Source: Lacrimispora celerecrescens (GTDB lineage: Bacteria; Bacillota; Clostridia; Lachnospirales; Lachnospiraceae). From it: DNA of 64,000 nucleotides. Below are positions 26,297 to 35,728 of this stretch, one piece after another (position 1 is the stretch's first letter; each line of letters opens with the position of its first letter). The DNA lies in contig NZ_JPME01000008.1 of the NCBI RefSeq assembly GCF_000732605.1, forward strand, positions 124,001 to 188,000, given 5' to 3'. The notes beneath the pieces are model-generated. The model did not search any database, was not told the origin of the DNA, and saw nothing but the letters and a program-made list of their open reading frames with translations. Position numbers and translations under genes: made by a program.

Positions 26297-26333
26297 AAAA
26301 ACCCTTCGACACGAAAAGTGTCAGAGGGTTTTT
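26297..26333 (+). terminator. Intrinsic terminator, also containing a BcrR-type half-site pair
   Basis: Stem AAAACCCT/AGGGTTTT with inner GACAC/GTGTC and tail GGGTTTTTG, 30 bp after the XRE gene. The inner part reads GACA, 7 nt, TGTC (26308-26322), the spacing I recall for BcrR binding sites at the bcrABD promoter. Whether it acts as terminator, operator or both cannot be settled by eye. Confidence 0.65.
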
Positions 26334-26437
26334 GACGTTGTGACGATTCGTTTCTTGAATATTTCCATACTAGACCACACAATGATGATGTGGCGGGCAT
26401 ACACAAACATACCAATATTACTGAAAGGATATTACAA

Positions 26438-27191
<754 letters not shown>

Positions 27192-27223
27192 TTATAGAAA
27201 TACTGATAAATCAGTAGACTAAC

Positions 27224-27253
27224 GGCGGTTTTGAAATAAAAATCAAAACCGCC
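27224..27253. terminator. Hairpin between convergent PAP2 and PxpA genes
   Basis: Perfect 11-bp arms GGCGGTTTTGA and TCAAAACCGCC around 8 nt, directly next to the PxpA stop. It lacks a clear T tract on either side, yet its place suggests a bidirectional terminator. Confidence 0.6.
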
Positions 27254-27254
27254 A

Positions 27255-28010
27255 CTAAAAGCCTTTTACCTCTATTCCTGCTTCTAAAAAACCTTCTCTT
27301 ATCCTTTTTACAAATTCCAGAGCCTTCCTTCCATCTCCATGAACACACACAGAATCCGCATCAATGGAAATTGTGCTTCCGTCAATGGCTTCCACCACCC
27401 CTTCTTTCGCCATTCGGATCACCCGCTTTAATGCCAGTTCCTCATCTTCAATCACTGCGCCTCTCCGGCTTCTTGGAACCAGGCTTCCATCCCTTTCATA
27501 GGCCCGGTCTGCAAATACCTCACTGGCAGCAGACACCCCTGTATCCTTTGCCGCCCGTAGCATCTCACTATTACTGAGAGCCAGAAGAACCAGGCTGTCA
27601 TCCACTTCTTTTATCGCCTGGCAAATGGCTTTTGCCAGTTCATAATCCTTTGCCGCCATGTTATACAACGCCCCATGGGGCTTTACATGGCAAAGTCTAA
27701 TTCCAGCGCCTCTGCAGAAAGCGTCCAGGGCTCCGATCTGATACATAACACTGGTTTTTACTTCGCTGGGAGTAAGGCTCATATTTCTTCTTCCAAATCC
27801 CGCCAGATCAGGAAATCCCGGATGGGCCCCTGCCCTCACTCCATATTTTTTACACAAAGCCACCGTCTGTTCCATTACCATAGGATCTCCTCCATGAAAA
27901 CCACAGGCAATGTTTGCCGATGTAACATAGAGCAGCACTTCTTCATCCAGTCCCATTTTATAAGCACCGAAGCTTTCTCCCAAATCGCAGTTCAAGTCAA
28001 TGACCGGCAT
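27255..28010 (-). CDS. pxpA: 5-oxoprolinase subunit PxpA (LamB/YcsF family)
   Basis: A 251-residue LamB/YcsF protein with the family motifs [41 protein letters not shown] and [10 protein letters not shown], which hold the conserved Asp, His and Glu residues. With PxpB and PxpC it forms the bacterial ATP-dependent 5-oxoprolinase that opens 5-oxoproline to glutamate. Last gene of the long operon. It is separated from pxpB and pxpC by the DUF1445 gene, an unusual order that ties the latter to the pathway. Confidence 0.93.
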   Translation of the reverse strand: MPVIDLNCDLGESFGAYKMGLDEEVLLYVTSANIACGFHGGDPMVMEQTVALCKKYGVRAGAHPGFPDLAGFGRRNMSLTPSEVKTSVMYQIGALDAFCRGAGIRLCHVKPHGALYNMAAKDYELAKAICQAIKEVDDSLVLLALSNSEMLRAAKDTGVSAASEVFADRAYERDGSLVPRSRRGAVIEDEELALKRVIRMAKEGVVEAIDGSTISIDADSVCVHGDGRKALEFVKRIREGFLEAGIEVKGF

Positions 28011-28020
28011 ATTCTCACCT

Positions 28021-28830
28021 CTAATCCTTTAATTCTGCATTTTTTAAATCCGTAATAAACATGTGTCCCGGGGCATGAGTAATTACAAAGGGAGGCCTGC
28101 TGTTCATGACCACTGCCTGTGGCGTTACACCGCAGGGCCAGAAAACAGGCACCTCTCCATCATGTATGGTCACCGGATCACCAAAATCCGGTTTGTTAAT
28201 ATCTTTAATACCAAGAACTTCCGGATAACCAATGTGAACAGGGCCCCCATGCACCTTTGGCATGGAAGCTGTAATAGCAACCGCACTGGAAACCTGGTGA
28301 TGAGGAATGGGCCTCATGCTCACCACCAGGTTACCTGAAAATACACCTGCCGGTGTACAGGGAATGTTCGTATGGAACATAGGAACATTTACCCTTTCCT
28401 CTATCTGTCTCACCGGTATTCCGGCCTCCAAAAGTGCTGTTTCAAAAGAAAAACTGCAGCCAATGAGAAAGCTTACCAGCTTTCCCCTGGTTCTTTGATA
28501 ATCCTCAAACAAATCTGATACATCTGTGTATTCACCGGTGCACTCGCCGTATTCATACACCCGGTATCTGGGAATGTCCCTTGGGATATCACTTTCTTCT
28601 GCTGTCAGCGAAAAACTTCTGCTCCCTGCATCCGATACTTCCAGAAGCGGGCAGGCCTTTTGATTCCTCTGGCAGAATAAAAGAAAATCCCATGCCATCT
28701 CTTCGGGAAGAATCACCAGATTTCCCTGAGCATAGCCGCCGCACATTCCGGTGGTAGGACTCTGGATCACACCCTCCCTAATCAACCGGCGAACTTCCTT
28801 TGGCTTTCTGTTTCTGTACTCTGGCTCCAT
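28021..28830 (-). CDS. DUF1445 family protein (putative hydro-lyase, DGLUCY N-domain homologue)
   Basis: A 269-residue protein of the DUF1445 family, usual length. Recognisable blocks: [39 protein letters not shown], and [14 protein letters not shown] near the end with [11 protein letters not shown]. In animals this domain is fused to a DUF4392-like domain in DGLUCY, which cyclises D-glutamate to 5-oxo-D-proline. Here the DUF4392 protein is encoded three genes upstream in the same operon. GAAGGAAAG precedes the ATG. The catalytic role of this half is not established. Confidence 0.88.
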   Translation of the reverse strand: MEPEYRNRKPKEVRRLIREGVIQSPTTGMCGGYAQGNLVILPEEMAWDFLLFCQRNQKACPLLEVSDAGSRSFSLTAEESDIPRDIPRYRVYEYGECTGEYTDVSDLFEDYQRTRGKLVSFLIGCSFSFETALLEAGIPVRQIEERVNVPMFHTNIPCTPAGVFSGNLVVSMRPIPHHQVSSAVAITASMPKVHGGPVHIGYPEVLGIKDINKPDFGDPVTIHDGEVPVFWPCGVTPQAVVMNSRPPFVITHAPGHMFITDLKNAELKD

Positions 28831-28862
28831 GTTCTTTCCTTCTTTCCTGTCTTATGGTCTAT

Positions 28863-29891
28863 TTACCGGTAAATGATATTCTTAAGCCGTTCCTTAAAAA
28901 TCCTCAGCTTTTCTTCTTCCTTCCGGCAGATTGCCACGGCTTCACCTGGAGTTACATATTGAAATGCCACCCATTCCCCCGGCTTTAACTGGGCCAATGC
29001 AGGGATGTCCGTACTGATCACGGTAGCGATTTTTGCATATCCTCCGGTGGTCTGATGATCTGACATCAAAACCATAGGAAGTCGGTCAGATGAGATTTGA
29101 ACGGATCCTTCCACGATCCCATCGGATATGATATCTGCCCCATTCTTCAATTCTATGGGTTCTCCCTCCAGTTTGCAGGCCATGCGGTCGCAGTCCGTGC
29201 TTAACCGGAAGGGGTTCCGGATCAGAGTGTTAAGTCCCAGTTCTGTAAAAGCATTTTCCTGGGGTCCCATTACGGCTCGCAGTAGAACCATACGGTCGTT
29301 TCCATAAAAACGATAAGGCGTTGATGAATGACGCAGCCATGGTTCATCCTCATCCACGGCTGCCAGCTTCTCATTTCCCTTTAATTTCTTTATCATTTTC
29401 TTAAACTGTCTGAGATCTTTCCCAGACTCCAGATAATCCCCTTCAAGAAGTGCCCTTCCCTCCAAGCCTCCCATGCGGCATTTTAAATTGGTAGAACGGC
29501 TTCCCATGACAGAAGGTACCTCTATTCCTCCATAGACCGCCATATAAGTCCGAAGACCTGAGACCGCAAGCCCCATGGTCAGAATATCTCCTTTCCGTAC
29601 CAGAAGTGGGGAGAACATGGGTACAGGCTTTTCATTGATACAGGGGGTCATATCCCCGCCTGTAAGAGCGATGATCTCTTCAGAGGTAAAACGGATCTCA
29701 CCGCCCTTTAACGTAAATTCTATGACTGCCGCTGTTTCCGGCTCTTCCAGATTCCCGGCAAGGAGATTGGCAAGCTTCATGGAGTACTTGTCACAGGCTC
29801 CGCTTTCCTGGATGCCCTGACTTAAAAATCCTCTTCTCCCTTTATCCTGAACCGTGGATAAGGCTCCAGGACGCAAGATTTCAAATCCCAT
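28863..29891 (-). CDS. pxpC: 5-oxoprolinase subunit PxpC (biotin-dependent carboxylase-like family)
   Basis: A 342-residue protein of the allophanate hydrolase subunit 2 / KipA family: GALSTVQDKGRRGFLSQGI at the start, RNPFRLSTDCDRMACKLEG in the middle and SDRLPMVLMSDHQTTGGYAKIA late. Works with PxpA and PxpB to open 5-oxoproline using ATP. Its start lies 4 bp after the pxpB stop, with GGGGTG as ribosome site. Confidence 0.92.
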   Translation of the reverse strand: MGFEILRPGALSTVQDKGRRGFLSQGIQESGACDKYSMKLANLLAGNLEEPETAAVIEFTLKGGEIRFTSEEIIALTGGDMTPCINEKPVPMFSPLLVRKGDILTMGLAVSGLRTYMAVYGGIEVPSVMGSRSTNLKCRMGGLEGRALLEGDYLESGKDLRQFKKMIKKLKGNEKLAAVDEDEPWLRHSSTPYRFYGNDRMVLLRAVMGPQENAFTELGLNTLIRNPFRLSTDCDRMACKLEGEPIELKNGADIISDGIVEGSVQISSDRLPMVLMSDHQTTGGYAKIATVISTDIPALAQLKPGEWVAFQYVTPGEAVAICRKEEEKLRIFKERLKNIIYR

Positions 29892-29895
29892 CCCA

Positions 29896-30585
29896 TCACC
29901 CCATTTCCTGATTTCTTTTTATTTCTTTATATTCTTCCTGGCTGATGGGTACAAAACGAATGGAATCACCGGCTTCATAAAGAGGTTTTCCCACTTGCTC
30001 CGGCTTAAAAAGTCGGTAAGGTGTACGTCCGATCAACTGCCAGCCTCCCGGAGAATCCATGGAATAGATTCCCGTCTGCTCTCCTCCGATTCCTACGCTT
30101 CCTGCCGGAATCCTGGTTCTTGGTGAGTTTAACCGTGGAGTAAAAATGCGTTCGTCCATTCCTCCAAGATAGGGAAAGCCCGGAAGAAATCCCAGCATAT
30201 AAATACGGTAATCCCTGCTGCTGTGAATCCGGATCACCTCTTCTTCCGTGATCTTTCCATGTTCCGCTACAAAAGAAAGATCCGGCCCAAAGCTGCCTCC
30301 GTAGCAGACCGGAATTTCCACCAGCTTTCCTCTTAACCCGGTTTTGCCTTCCAATGATTCTGACAGTAGAGAAAGAACCTTTGATACCGCGCCATAATCT
30401 GTTTTCAATGGGTCATAACAAATGAGAACAGAACAAAAGGCAGGTACTGTCTCAAGAATCCCTTCCACTGAAAGCCCATGGATCCTTCGGTTTAATTCCA
30501 TTACCTTCGAATTTACCTCCTCGCTGATGGAATCCCCCAATTCCACCAGGACACCGCAATCACCGACCGGCTTTATTTGAATCAT
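29896..30585 (-). CDS. pxpB: 5-oxoprolinase subunit PxpB (KipI family)
   Basis: A 229-residue protein of the allophanate hydrolase subunit 1 / KipI family. Motifs: GDCGVLVELGDSISEEVN, LGFLPGFPYLGGMDERI, TPRLNSPRTRIPAGSVGIGG and GGWQLIGRTPYRLF. It partners PxpC. Start overlaps the stop of the DUF4392 gene (ATGA), so the two are translationally coupled, direct support for a shared pathway. Confidence 0.93.
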   Translation of the reverse strand: MIQIKPVGDCGVLVELGDSISEEVNSKVMELNRRIHGLSVEGILETVPAFCSVLICYDPLKTDYGAVSKVLSLLSESLEGKTGLRGKLVEIPVCYGGSFGPDLSFVAEHGKITEEEVIRIHSSRDYRIYMLGFLPGFPYLGGMDERIFTPRLNSPRTRIPAGSVGIGGEQTGIYSMDSPGGWQLIGRTPYRLFKPEQVGKPLYEAGDSIRFVPISQEEYKEIKRNQEMG

Positions 30586-31664
30586 GACCTATCCCCTTCT
30601 TCAAAAAACCCCTTTTTCAGTACAGAGCGAAACCAGTGATCGGAATTACAGGAATATCGGACCGCATAGGCCGTACACTGGCGCATCAGGCTGACAATTC
30701 CTGTATTCAGCCGGGTATTGAAACCATCGATACCAGGAATCAGAGATCCGGTCATATCAATAAGACCGGTTCTTGACGCCGCTCTCATCAGTTCCGCTTC
30801 CATTTCTTCCCGGTGAAGAATTTCCATATCCCGCTTTAAATAGGCCAGTGCCGCGATCAAACCGTAACAGCCCCAGTCAGAGCAGGTTGCCGTTATCACA
30901 TGGTCTGCTCGGCTGGCTGCCAGAATTCCGCCTCCGCAACCGCACGCACATTCCCCGGGAGCCGTGAAAGGTATGTATTTTTTAATATGATCTGCTATGG
31001 CTCCCATGCCGATCTCGTTGCCAAGATCACCAATGGCAATATTTAAGACTCCCATTTTACGAAGCATTTCCCATAGTACATCAGTCTTGGCTTCCAGCTC
31101 TGTTACATTATCTCCGGCAGAGTTATGATAAACACCATTTTCATTGGAACCGGGAGCCTCCACAGCGATTACCGCTCCGGGGAGCCCTTCTTTTATCAGC
31201 CACTTCGCTTCAATTTCTGCCCTGGCCGGATTTTTTGTAAAGGCCACCACTCCCATGCTGAGAGGAAGCTCCCTTACGGTCTCGATATCCTGGTAAATAT
31301 GAAGACCTACCACGCAAGCACATTTCATTACCGATTTCACACAGTCATCAGGACAAATGATAACAGGCTTTGCCCCAAAAGACATGACCAAAGCTCTTGC
31401 CAGCAGCATGGAACTGACCATTCCATCCATCTCCGGCTTCTTATGAGGCAGAAGCACAAATCCTGTCAATATATAAACCAGATCATTTTCTTTCACTGCT
31501 TCACACAGCTTTTCCGCCGCTCTCATGGTAAGAGGCTCCCCCATCTGCTCCCGGCTTCCAGCATAAAGAATCCGGCATATCCCATAGCCCCTGGGATCTA
31601 AATTCATCAGAGCATCCAGGTTTTCTCCCACATTTCTCTTTTCCAGTCCGCCTCTGTCCATCAT
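30582..31664 (-). CDS. DUF4392 family D-glutamate cyclase-like protein
   Basis: About 360 residues matching DUF4392, the C-terminal domain of animal D-glutamate cyclase DGLUCY. Visible blocks: NLDPRGYGICRILY at the start, a Rossmann-like LVYILTGFVLLPHKKPEMDG, IAIGDLGNEIGMG, and the Cys-rich GECACGCGGGILAASRADH then ATCSDWGCYGL. The expected reaction is D-glutamate to 5-oxo-D-proline plus water. Two start ATGs (31664, 31661) follow AGGAG. It is coupled by overlap to pxpB and lies 7 bp after a D-amino-acid transaminase gene. Confidence 0.85.
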   Translation of the reverse strand: MMDRGGLEKRNVGENLDALMNLDPRGYGICRILYAGSREQMGEPLTMRAAEKLCEAVKENDLVYILTGFVLLPHKKPEMDGMVSSMLLARALVMSFGAKPVIICPDDCVKSVMKCACVVGLHIYQDIETVRELPLSMGVVAFTKNPARAEIEAKWLIKEGLPGAVIAVEAPGSNENGVYHNSAGDNVTELEAKTDVLWEMLRKMGVLNIAIGDLGNEIGMGAIADHIKKYIPFTAPGECACGCGGGILAASRADHVITATCSDWGCYGLIAALAYLKRDMEILHREEMEAELMRAASRTGLIDMTGSLIPGIDGFNTRLNTGIVSLMRQCTAYAVRYSCNSDHWFRSVLKKGFFEEGDRS

Positions 31665-31670
31665 CCACTC

Positions 31671-32528
31671 CTAATCAAATATACTATCTCTGCCTGTATA
31701 CTCTAAATATTCTTCTAAAACAGCATCCTGAATCTTCTTTAACGTCACCGGATCCTTTCCTCCCACAGATTTTCCGTCAATAACGTCTGCATGAAGGCAG
31801 AAATTGGAGGAAGAAGTCACGATGACCTCATCGGCATCCATAAGCTCTTCCATGGTAAATGCCCGCTCCAATACCTGGATTCCAAGCCTGTAGCAGGCCT
31901 GGATCATATGGGTCTTTGCAATCCCACGGAGGATCAGGTTATCATTGGGGTGGGAAAGGAAGGTTCCGTTCTTTAAAATGGAAACATTGCTGTGGGCGCA
32001 CTCCGTAACCATATCACCTCTATGCAAAACAGTTTCCATTGCTCCGGCTTTTAAAGCCTCCTGTGAGGCAAGCACAGACGGGAGAAGATTTAAGGTCTTA
32101 ATATTGCAGTACAAAAACCTGGTGTCTTCCATTGTTATCAGGCGGATAGGAACATCAGGGTCTTTTAGTTTATTAGGCCTAATCATGACCCACAGCTTTC
32201 CAAGCATTGCCTCGTCATAAGCATGATCCCTGGGAGCTGTTCCTCTTGTCACCTGCCAGTACACAAAATGCGTATTCCCCTCCACCATGGAAAGAAGTTT
32301 GGTCAGTAGTTCTCCAAGCTCCTTCTTATCCATAGGAATCTTAATATCCAAGGCTTTGGCACTGGAGTAAAAACGGTCCAGATGATCTTCCAGAAGATAC
32401 ACTTTGTGATTCCCTCCAACGGTAGCATCATAAACTCCATCTCCAAAAAAATGAACCCGGTCCTGAAAGGGAACCATTAATTCCTCAGGGGTTCCGATCC
32501 TTCCATCATAATAAGCAAGCTCTTTCAT
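31671..32528 (-). CDS. Class IV aminotransferase, D-amino-acid transaminase type
   Basis: A 285-residue PLP enzyme. Features that favour D-amino-acid transaminase over the branched-chain type: the N-terminal VHFFGDGVYDATVGGNHKVY, the Schiff-base Lys in YCNIKTLNLLPSVLASQEA (about 143), and length near 285. It would exchange amino groups between D-alanine, D-glutamate and their keto acids. Its stop lies 7 bp before the DUF4392 gene and its start overlaps the end of the kinase-like gene by 4 bp. Confidence 0.9.
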   Translation of the reverse strand: MKELAYYDGRIGTPEELMVPFQDRVHFFGDGVYDATVGGNHKVYLLEDHLDRFYSSAKALDIKIPMDKKELGELLTKLLSMVEGNTHFVYWQVTRGTAPRDHAYDEAMLGKLWVMIRPNKLKDPDVPIRLITMEDTRFLYCNIKTLNLLPSVLASQEALKAGAMETVLHRGDMVTECAHSNVSILKNGTFLSHPNDNLILRGIAKTHMIQACYRLGIQVLERAFTMEELMDADEVIVTSSSNFCLHADVIDGKSVGGKDPVTLKKIQDAVLEEYLEYTGRDSIFD

Positions 32529-33188
32529 AATATCTCCTTTTCACTGGAACAAATCCCAAATTTAAGCTCCATGAATTTCTTAATTAATTCCACACAATGA
32601 TCCAGCCCCAGACTTTCCGTATTCAGGCAAAGATCATAATTTTCAGGGTTCTTCCACTGCCTTCCGGTATGGTACATATAATAGGAATTCCTGTATTTAT
32701 CCAGTCTGTCTATATACTTTACAGCCTCCTGTTCGGATATTCCCTGCCGCTTCATCTCTCTTTTTAAGCGGAATTCATAGGGAGCATCCAGATACACGGA
32801 TACTACATTAGGCTCATCCTTTAAGACAAAATCCGCTGCCCGGCCAATGCAGACGTAGGATTCATGATGAAGAAGCTCCTGCAATACCTTTGCCTGATAA
32901 TTAAAAAGATTCTGATCCGATAAAAAATTACCGCTTTCCTTAGGAATGACTTCCCCGCTGTAGACTCTTCTTGAGGCACGGTATAAAAAAGTTTTTTTTT
33001 GTATTCTCATCTGCATTTGCAAATATCGCCTCATTGATTCCGCTATCTTCCGAAGCCAGACGCAATAGCTTTCTGTCATATACATCGATCCCATAATCAG
33101 CCGCCAGTTTTTTTCCTATGTAGCTTCCGCCTCCGCTTCCGCAGGTACGGGTAATGGCAATGGCAAAATACTTCTTATTCTCATCCAT
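32525..33188 (-). pseudogene. Cytidylate-kinase-like protein with a homopolymer frameshift
   Basis: Two frames together encode one Cytidylate_kin2 protein of about 220 residues. Frame one (33188 downward) has FAIAITRTCGSGGGSYIGKK, the P-loop region, and DVYDRKLLRLASEDSGINEA; the second frame resumes with TFLYRASRRVYSGEVIPKE and continues VCIGRAADFVLKDE and VSVYLDAPYEFRLKRE to 32525. Removing one base from the T9 tract at 32992-33000 (A9 coding) restores DENTKKTFLYRAS. Substrate of this family is unknown. It lies inside the importer/5-oxoprolinase operon, overlapping the transaminase gene. Confidence 0.85.
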
Positions 33189-33200
33189 AGTCGTACTCTC

Positions 33201-33899
33201 CTATTGTCCTAGATATGCTTTCTTTACTCTGTCATCCTTTAGCATTTCTCCTGCATTACCTTCCATGGTAATCTTCCCTGTTTCCATGACATAGGCTCTG
33301 TTTGATATGGATAAAGCCATTTTTGCATTCTGTTCTACAAGTAGAATGGTGATTCCTTTTTTGTTTACTTCTCTGATAATAGAAAAGATTTCCTTTACCA
33401 GCAATGGAGATAGTCCCATAGACGGTTCATCCATCAGGATCATCTTAGGTTTTGCCATAAGAGCCCGGCCTACGGCAAGCATCTGCTGCTCCCCGCCGGA
33501 CAAAGTTCCTGCCAGCTGTTTTTTCCGCTCTTTTAATCGGGAAAAACGTTCAAATACATCTGCCATATTGGCTGCCATGTCTTTTCCATCGGTAAATGCC
33601 CCCATCTCCAGATTTTCTTCTACGGTCATCTGGGGGAAAATATGACGCCCTTCCGGCACATGTGCCAGCTTTAGATTGATGATCTTGCTGGGTTCTGTTT
33701 TTAACAAATCGGCTCCGTCAAAAAGTATCTCCCCCTTGTCAGCTTTCTTTAACCCTGAAATAGTTCTTAAGATCGTGGTTTTTCCTGCTCCATTTGCCCC
33801 GATAAGGGAAACGATTTCTCCATCATGAACTTCCAGAGATACTCCATGGATGGCTTCAATGGCTCCGTAAGATACTGCCAGATTCGTTATCTTAAGCAT
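33201..33899 (-). CDS. livF: Branched-chain-type amino acid ABC transporter ATPase, LivF family
   Basis: A 232-residue ATPase: Walker A GANGAGKTT (about 37), the LivF-typical HVPEGRHIFPQMTVEENLEMG, signature LSGGEQQMLAVGRALM and Walker B MILMDEPSMGL. A longer in-frame reading upstream is overlap with livG; ATG 33899 has GGAGG and overlaps the livG stop by 8 bp. Energises the importer with LivG. The HAAT family carries branched-chain amino acids but also many other compounds, so the substrate here may be different. Confidence 0.92.
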   Translation of the reverse strand: MLKITNLAVSYGAIEAIHGVSLEVHDGEIVSLIGANGAGKTTILRTISGLKKADKGEILFDGADLLKTEPSKIINLKLAHVPEGRHIFPQMTVEENLEMGAFTDGKDMAANMADVFERFSRLKERKKQLAGTLSGGEQQMLAVGRALMAKPKMILMDEPSMGLSPLLVKEIFSIIREVNKKGITILLVEQNAKMALSISNRAYVMETGKITMEGNAGEMLKDDRVKKAYLGQ

Positions 33900-34698
33900 C
33901 TTCCTCCACCTCCTCATCGTCTTTTCCCAAATAGGCTTCAATGACCTTTGGATGATTGGCAATCTCCTCCGGAGTCCCGGCGGCAATGGTGGTGCCGAAA
34001 TCAAGGACAGAAATCCGTTCACAGATCTTCATGACCAGGCTCATGTCATGTTCGATAAGAAGCACGGAAATCTTAAATTCATCACGGATATAGTTGATAA
34101 TCTCCAGGAGTTCTTCCGTTTCTGTCGGGTTCATCCCAGCTGCAGGTTCATCAAGAAGAAGGAGTTTCATATCCGTAGCCAGGGCTCTGGCTATCTCCAG
34201 ACGCCTCTGCTCTCCATAAGGAAGATTTCCTGCTTCGTAATCTTCTTTTCCATTTAGATGCACGATTTGAAGCAGTTCTTCCGCTCTTTTTGTTAGTTCC
34301 TCTTCCTGCTTCCAGTAAGACGGCGTACGAAAGACGGCATGGAACAGATTGTAGGAAAGTTTGGCTCCCATAGCGGCCTTTACATTATCGATTACAGACA
34401 TTTTCTTAAATAACCGAATATTCTGGAATGTTCTTGCAATTCCCGCTTCGACAATCTGATGGGTCTTTTTCCCATTCATGGACTGACCATTTAAGTAAAA
34501 GGATCCTTCCGTTGGTTTATAAACACCAGTGATCAGATTGAACACTGTGGTTTTTCCTGCGCCGTTTGGACCAATCAGTCCTACCAATTCCGATTCTCCG
34601 ATTTCCATATTAAAACTGTCCACCGCTTTTAATCCGCCGAACTGGATTCCCAGGTTCTGTGCCCTTAATACCGGCATGGTTCCTTCTGTTCCCGTCAT
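33892..34698 (-). CDS. livG: Branched-chain-type amino acid ABC transporter ATPase, LivG family
   Basis: A 268-residue ATPase with Walker A GPNGAGKTT, the LivG insertion region (IARTFQNIRLFKKMSVIDNV), signature YGEQRRLEIARALA and Walker B LLLLDEPAAGMNPTE. GGAGG lies 9 nt before ATG 34698; the in-frame ATG at 34740 is inside livM and lacks a site. C-terminus is acidic (DDEEVEEDA). Confidence 0.92.
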   Translation of the reverse strand: MTGTEGTMPVLRAQNLGIQFGGLKAVDSFNMEIGESELVGLIGPNGAGKTTVFNLITGVYKPTEGSFYLNGQSMNGKKTHQIVEAGIARTFQNIRLFKKMSVIDNVKAAMGAKLSYNLFHAVFRTPSYWKQEEELTKRAEELLQIVHLNGKEDYEAGNLPYGEQRRLEIARALATDMKLLLLDEPAAGMNPTETEELLEIINYIRDEFKISVLLIEHDMSLVMKICERISVLDFGTTIAAGTPEEIANHPKVIEAYLGKDDEEVEEDA

Positions 34699-34700
34699 AG

Positions 34701-35717
34701 TTATACACCTCCTTCTGTTTTTTTCCGGCTCTTTTCCCAACCGCCTTTTCTGCCTGTCAGACGTTCATATACACGAATAAGGGAAAATTCCCACGCTCCG
34801 AAGATACCGCCCGGTTTGAATATCATAACCAGTACCAGTACTACAGAGTATGCCAGCATACGGTACTGGGAGAACTGGCGCATCATCTCCGGAAGAGAAG
34901 AAAGAAAAGATGCACCGATGATGGACCCGGTAATGGAGCCGATCCCTCCAATGATTACCTCTGAGAGAAGCTCCGCAGAGTACATAAAGTTAAAGTTAGT
35001 AGGAATCATAGCTGTCATGTAATGAGCATAAACACCTCCGCCGATTCCTGCAAAGAAAGCTGCTACAGTAAAGGTAAGCACTTTATAATAAGTTACATTG
35101 ATTCCAGAAGCAGACGCTGCTATATAATCTTCCCGAATGGCTTTCACTGTTCTTCCAAATCGGCTTCGCACGTACATATACATGACCGTGATGCAGACTA
35201 CCATGATCCAGAAGCTCCAATAGAAGTTAGAAAGCTTTATAATACCGCTCATGGTTTTCCCACCCCCGGTAATCGAAAGATTGCAAAAGAGCACCCGGAT
35301 GATCTCCGCAAAGGCAATGGTCACAATGGCAAGATAATCCCCCCTTAAGCGGAGTGCAGGAATCCCAACAAGGACTCCGGTCAAACCGGCTGCAATCCCT
35401 CCTGCAAGAAGAGCAACCAGGAATAATGCGATATCGGGCAGCCCTTTTCCGGTAAGTCCATTGGACACAATGGCAGAGGCATATGCTCCCACTGATACAA
35501 AACCCGCATGGCCAAGGGAAAATTCGCCCATGCAGCCCACCACCAGATTTAAGGAAGCTACCATAATGATCGTATAACAGGCGGTGGTACTGATTCCCTT
35601 GATATACTGAGTGGACCGGCCAAAAGCATTGTTTTCAAAAAGCAGGACAAACAGGAAAAAAACTGCCAGAACCCCCAGGAAATTAAGGAAATAGGAAACT
35701 TTAAACCTCTTTTCCAT
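34701..35717 (-). CDS. livM: Branched-chain-type amino acid ABC permease, LivM family
   Basis: A 338-residue permease with about nine hydrophobic segments. Family motifs: NLVVGCMGEFSLGHAGFVSVGAYA, the RLRGDYLAIVTIAFAEIIRV loop that contacts the ATPase, and GGIGSITGSIIGASFLS. GGGGGTGG precedes the ATG. 2 bp before livG. Confidence 0.93.
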   Translation of the reverse strand: MEKRFKVSYFLNFLGVLAVFFLFVLLFENNAFGRSTQYIKGISTTACYTIIMVASLNLVVGCMGEFSLGHAGFVSVGAYASAIVSNGLTGKGLPDIALFLVALLAGGIAAGLTGVLVGIPALRLRGDYLAIVTIAFAEIIRVLFCNLSITGGGKTMSGIIKLSNFYWSFWIMVVCITVMYMYVRSRFGRTVKAIREDYIAASASGINVTYYKVLTFTVAAFFAGIGGGVYAHYMTAMIPTNFNFMYSAELLSEVIIGGIGSITGSIIGASFLSSLPEMMRQFSQYRMLAYSVVLVLVMIFKPGGIFGAWEFSLIRVYERLTGRKGGWEKSRKKTEGGV

Positions 35718-35728
35718 GATCCACCCCC

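Noticed and set aside
31125-31601. 158-codon plus-strand frame
   Set aside because: Antisense of the DUF4392 gene, with His/Cys-rich shadow composition and no ribosome site.
33201-34022. Longer LivF reading with a 41-residue N-terminal extension
   Set aside because: The extension is out-of-frame overlap with livG; ATG 33899 has the ribosome site and begins the family sequence.
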